Source of the DNA: an uncultured Dehalococcoidia bacterium
Lineage (GTDB): Bacteria; Chloroflexota; Dehalococcoidia; Tepidiformales; Tepidiformaceae
Reading direction: 5' to 3'
Length of the DNA: 6,773 nucleotides
Assembly: GCA_937954195.1 (NCBI GenBank)
Contig: CALFYR010000684.1
Coordinates: 1-6,773 of the forward strand
The notes under the pieces were generated by a model. The model saw nothing but the letters and a program-made list of their open reading frames with translations. It had not been told where the DNA came from and searched no databases. Below are positions 6,331 to 6,773 of the stretch, one piece after another. The position numbers and the translations under genes were made by a program. Positions within the stretch are counted from its first letter, which is position 1. Every line of letters begins with the position of its first letter.

Positions 6331-6363
6331 TGTAGCGGCCATTGTAGCCATCGCGAGTGTAAA
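6331..6363 (-). promoter_or_regulatory. Possible promoter and TGTAGC direct repeat in the divergent gap
   Basis: On the minus strand, TACAAT (6341-6346) matches the sigma-70 -10 consensus at 5 of 6 bases and lies about 30 nt before the moxR start. TTTACA (6358-6363) resembles a -35 box, but only 11 bp separate the two, so they cannot form a standard pair. TGTAGC occurs twice on the plus strand (6331 and 6343, 12 bp apart), each followed by a CCAT-like end, which could be a regulator site. The position, at the head of the operon, makes a promoter likely; the exact boxes are uncertain. Confidence 0.3.
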
Positions 6364-6379
6364 GAGGGGATGAATCTGG

Positions 6380-6399
6380 CCCGGCTGGTTAGCGCCGGG
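6380..6399. repeat. GC-rich inverted repeat in the 5' leader of the NTF2-like gene
   Basis: CCCGGC (6380-6385) and GCCGGG (6394-6399) are perfect complements around an 8-nt loop. The hairpin would form in the plus-strand mRNA directly before the purine-rich ribosome site (6401-6406), 13 nt before the start codon. It could tune translation or be an operator between divergent genes. No T run follows, so it is not an intrinsic terminator. Confidence 0.4.
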
Positions 6400-6412
6400 G
6401 AAGGGGAACCGA

Positions 6413-6773
6413 ATGACGACGACCATCGCGGAGCAGTTCATCCGCGCACTTGCCAGTGGTGAGACCTCGGTGATGGAGGGACTGCTTGCTGAGAGCGCGA
6501 CCCTTCGCGTCTTTGATTCGGCGGGGATGGATGCGCACCGGCCGCGGACGGAGGTGCTTGCCGCCCTTGCCGACCGCCCAACGGGCTGGATGGCCCACAC
6601 GCTGGAAGTCTTCGGCGCCGCGGAGGGTAGCGAGAATTCAGCGGCAGATTTCCGAGTCCAGCTTCAACAGGGCGTTCATACGCTCGATCTCAACGGCTCG
6701 GTGATGCTCGGAATGGAAGACGGCCGCGTCAGTACCGTGGCGTTGTACCTGGCCCTGCCGATGCGGACACTCG
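6413..6773 (+). CDS. NTF2/SnoaL-like protein, 3' end cut by window edge
   Basis: Open for 120 codons from ATG 6413 to the right edge with no stop. AGGGG lies 6 nt before the ATG. The protein begins MTTTIAEQFIRALASGETSVMEGLLAESATLRVFD, a helix pair leading into the first strand of an NTF2-like cone fold. Later strands are visible in ADFRVQLQQGVHTLDLNGSVML and GRVSTVALYLALPM, the usual beta-hairpin end of SnoaL-like proteins. Typical members are 110-150 residues long, so little is missing. The fold serves many small-molecule binding or isomerase roles, and the catalytic Asp/His set of known enzymes is not obvious, so no substrate is proposed. It is transcribed away from the Bat cluster across a gap of about 100 nt, and a functional link is unproven. 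Confidence 0.7.
   Translation, partial: MTTTIAEQFIRALASGETSVMEGLLAESATLRVFDSAGMDAHRPRTEVLAALADRPTGWMAHTLEVFGAAEGSENSAADFRVQLQQGVHTLDLNGSVMLGMEDGRVSTVALYLALPMRTL

Noticed and set aside
6172..6342. Minus-strand ATG at 6342 opening another frame over the moxR start
   Set aside because: It is out of frame with the AAA+ motifs and gives an Arg/His-rich peptide. The TTG at 6311 has its own GGAG site.
6370..6462. Thirty-codon plus-strand upstream frame (MNLARLVSAGEGEP...) overlapping the start of the NTF2-like gene
   Set aside because: The purine run GAGGGG directly abuts its ATG, leaving no spacer, and the peptide has no recognisable feature. Leader-peptide control cannot be excluded.

Overview
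The window is a high-GC bacterial segment. It is dominated by one co-directional minus-strand gene cluster reading from about 6311 down to the left edge, with the start of a divergent plus-strand gene at the right edge. Two features point to Chloroflexota (Dehalococcoidia- or Thermomicrobia-like lineages): a lipoprotein whose cleavage Cys is followed by an Asp run and a Thr/Ala/Pro stretch (CGDDDDAEATATPAEP), and a long Thr-Pro-Gly linker in another protein. This assignment is inference from protein style. No rRNA or marker gene is present to prove it.

Layout, in transcription order on the minus strand: a MoxR-type AAA+ ATPase (6311-5322, TTG start); a soluble DUF58/VWA protein (5291-4329, GTG start); a BatD-like membrane protein with signal peptide, extracytoplasmic domain, one TM segment and a cytoplasmic tail (4332-3427); BatA, a membrane-anchored VWA protein (3427-2492); a fused BatB-BatC protein of VWA, membrane spans, TPR repeats, Pro/Thr/Gly linker and C-terminal helices (2495-729); a GerMN-domain lipoprotein (654-187); and a stand-alone Lrp/AsnC effector-binding (RAM) domain protein cut by the left edge (141-1). 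The DUF58, BatD-like, BatA and BatBC genes overlap by 4, 1 and 4 nt, so they are very probably translationally coupled. MoxR lies only 30 nt upstream of the DUF58 gene. The last two genes follow at gaps of 74 and 45 nt without a recognisable terminator. On the plus strand, an NTF2/SnoaL-like protein starts at 6413 and runs off the right edge. A gap of about 100 nt separates the two divergent starts.

Working model: this is a Bat/MoxR-VWA system. By family knowledge, MoxR ATPases act as chaperone or remodelling partners of VWA proteins encoded beside them. Positive-inside reasoning puts the BatA and BatB VWA domains and the TPR part outside the membrane, the DUF58 VWA domain and MoxR in the cytoplasm, and the BatD-like protein across the membrane with a domain on each side. 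All three VWA modules keep the DxSxS metal-binding motif. The most unusual point is the BatB-BatC fusion. Its junction holds a hydrophobic stretch ending in a lipobox (LAGC), as if a BatC lipoprotein signal peptide had been kept inside the fused chain. I see no RNA gene, insertion sequence, CRISPR array or prophage gene, and no gene-free stretch over 300 bases.
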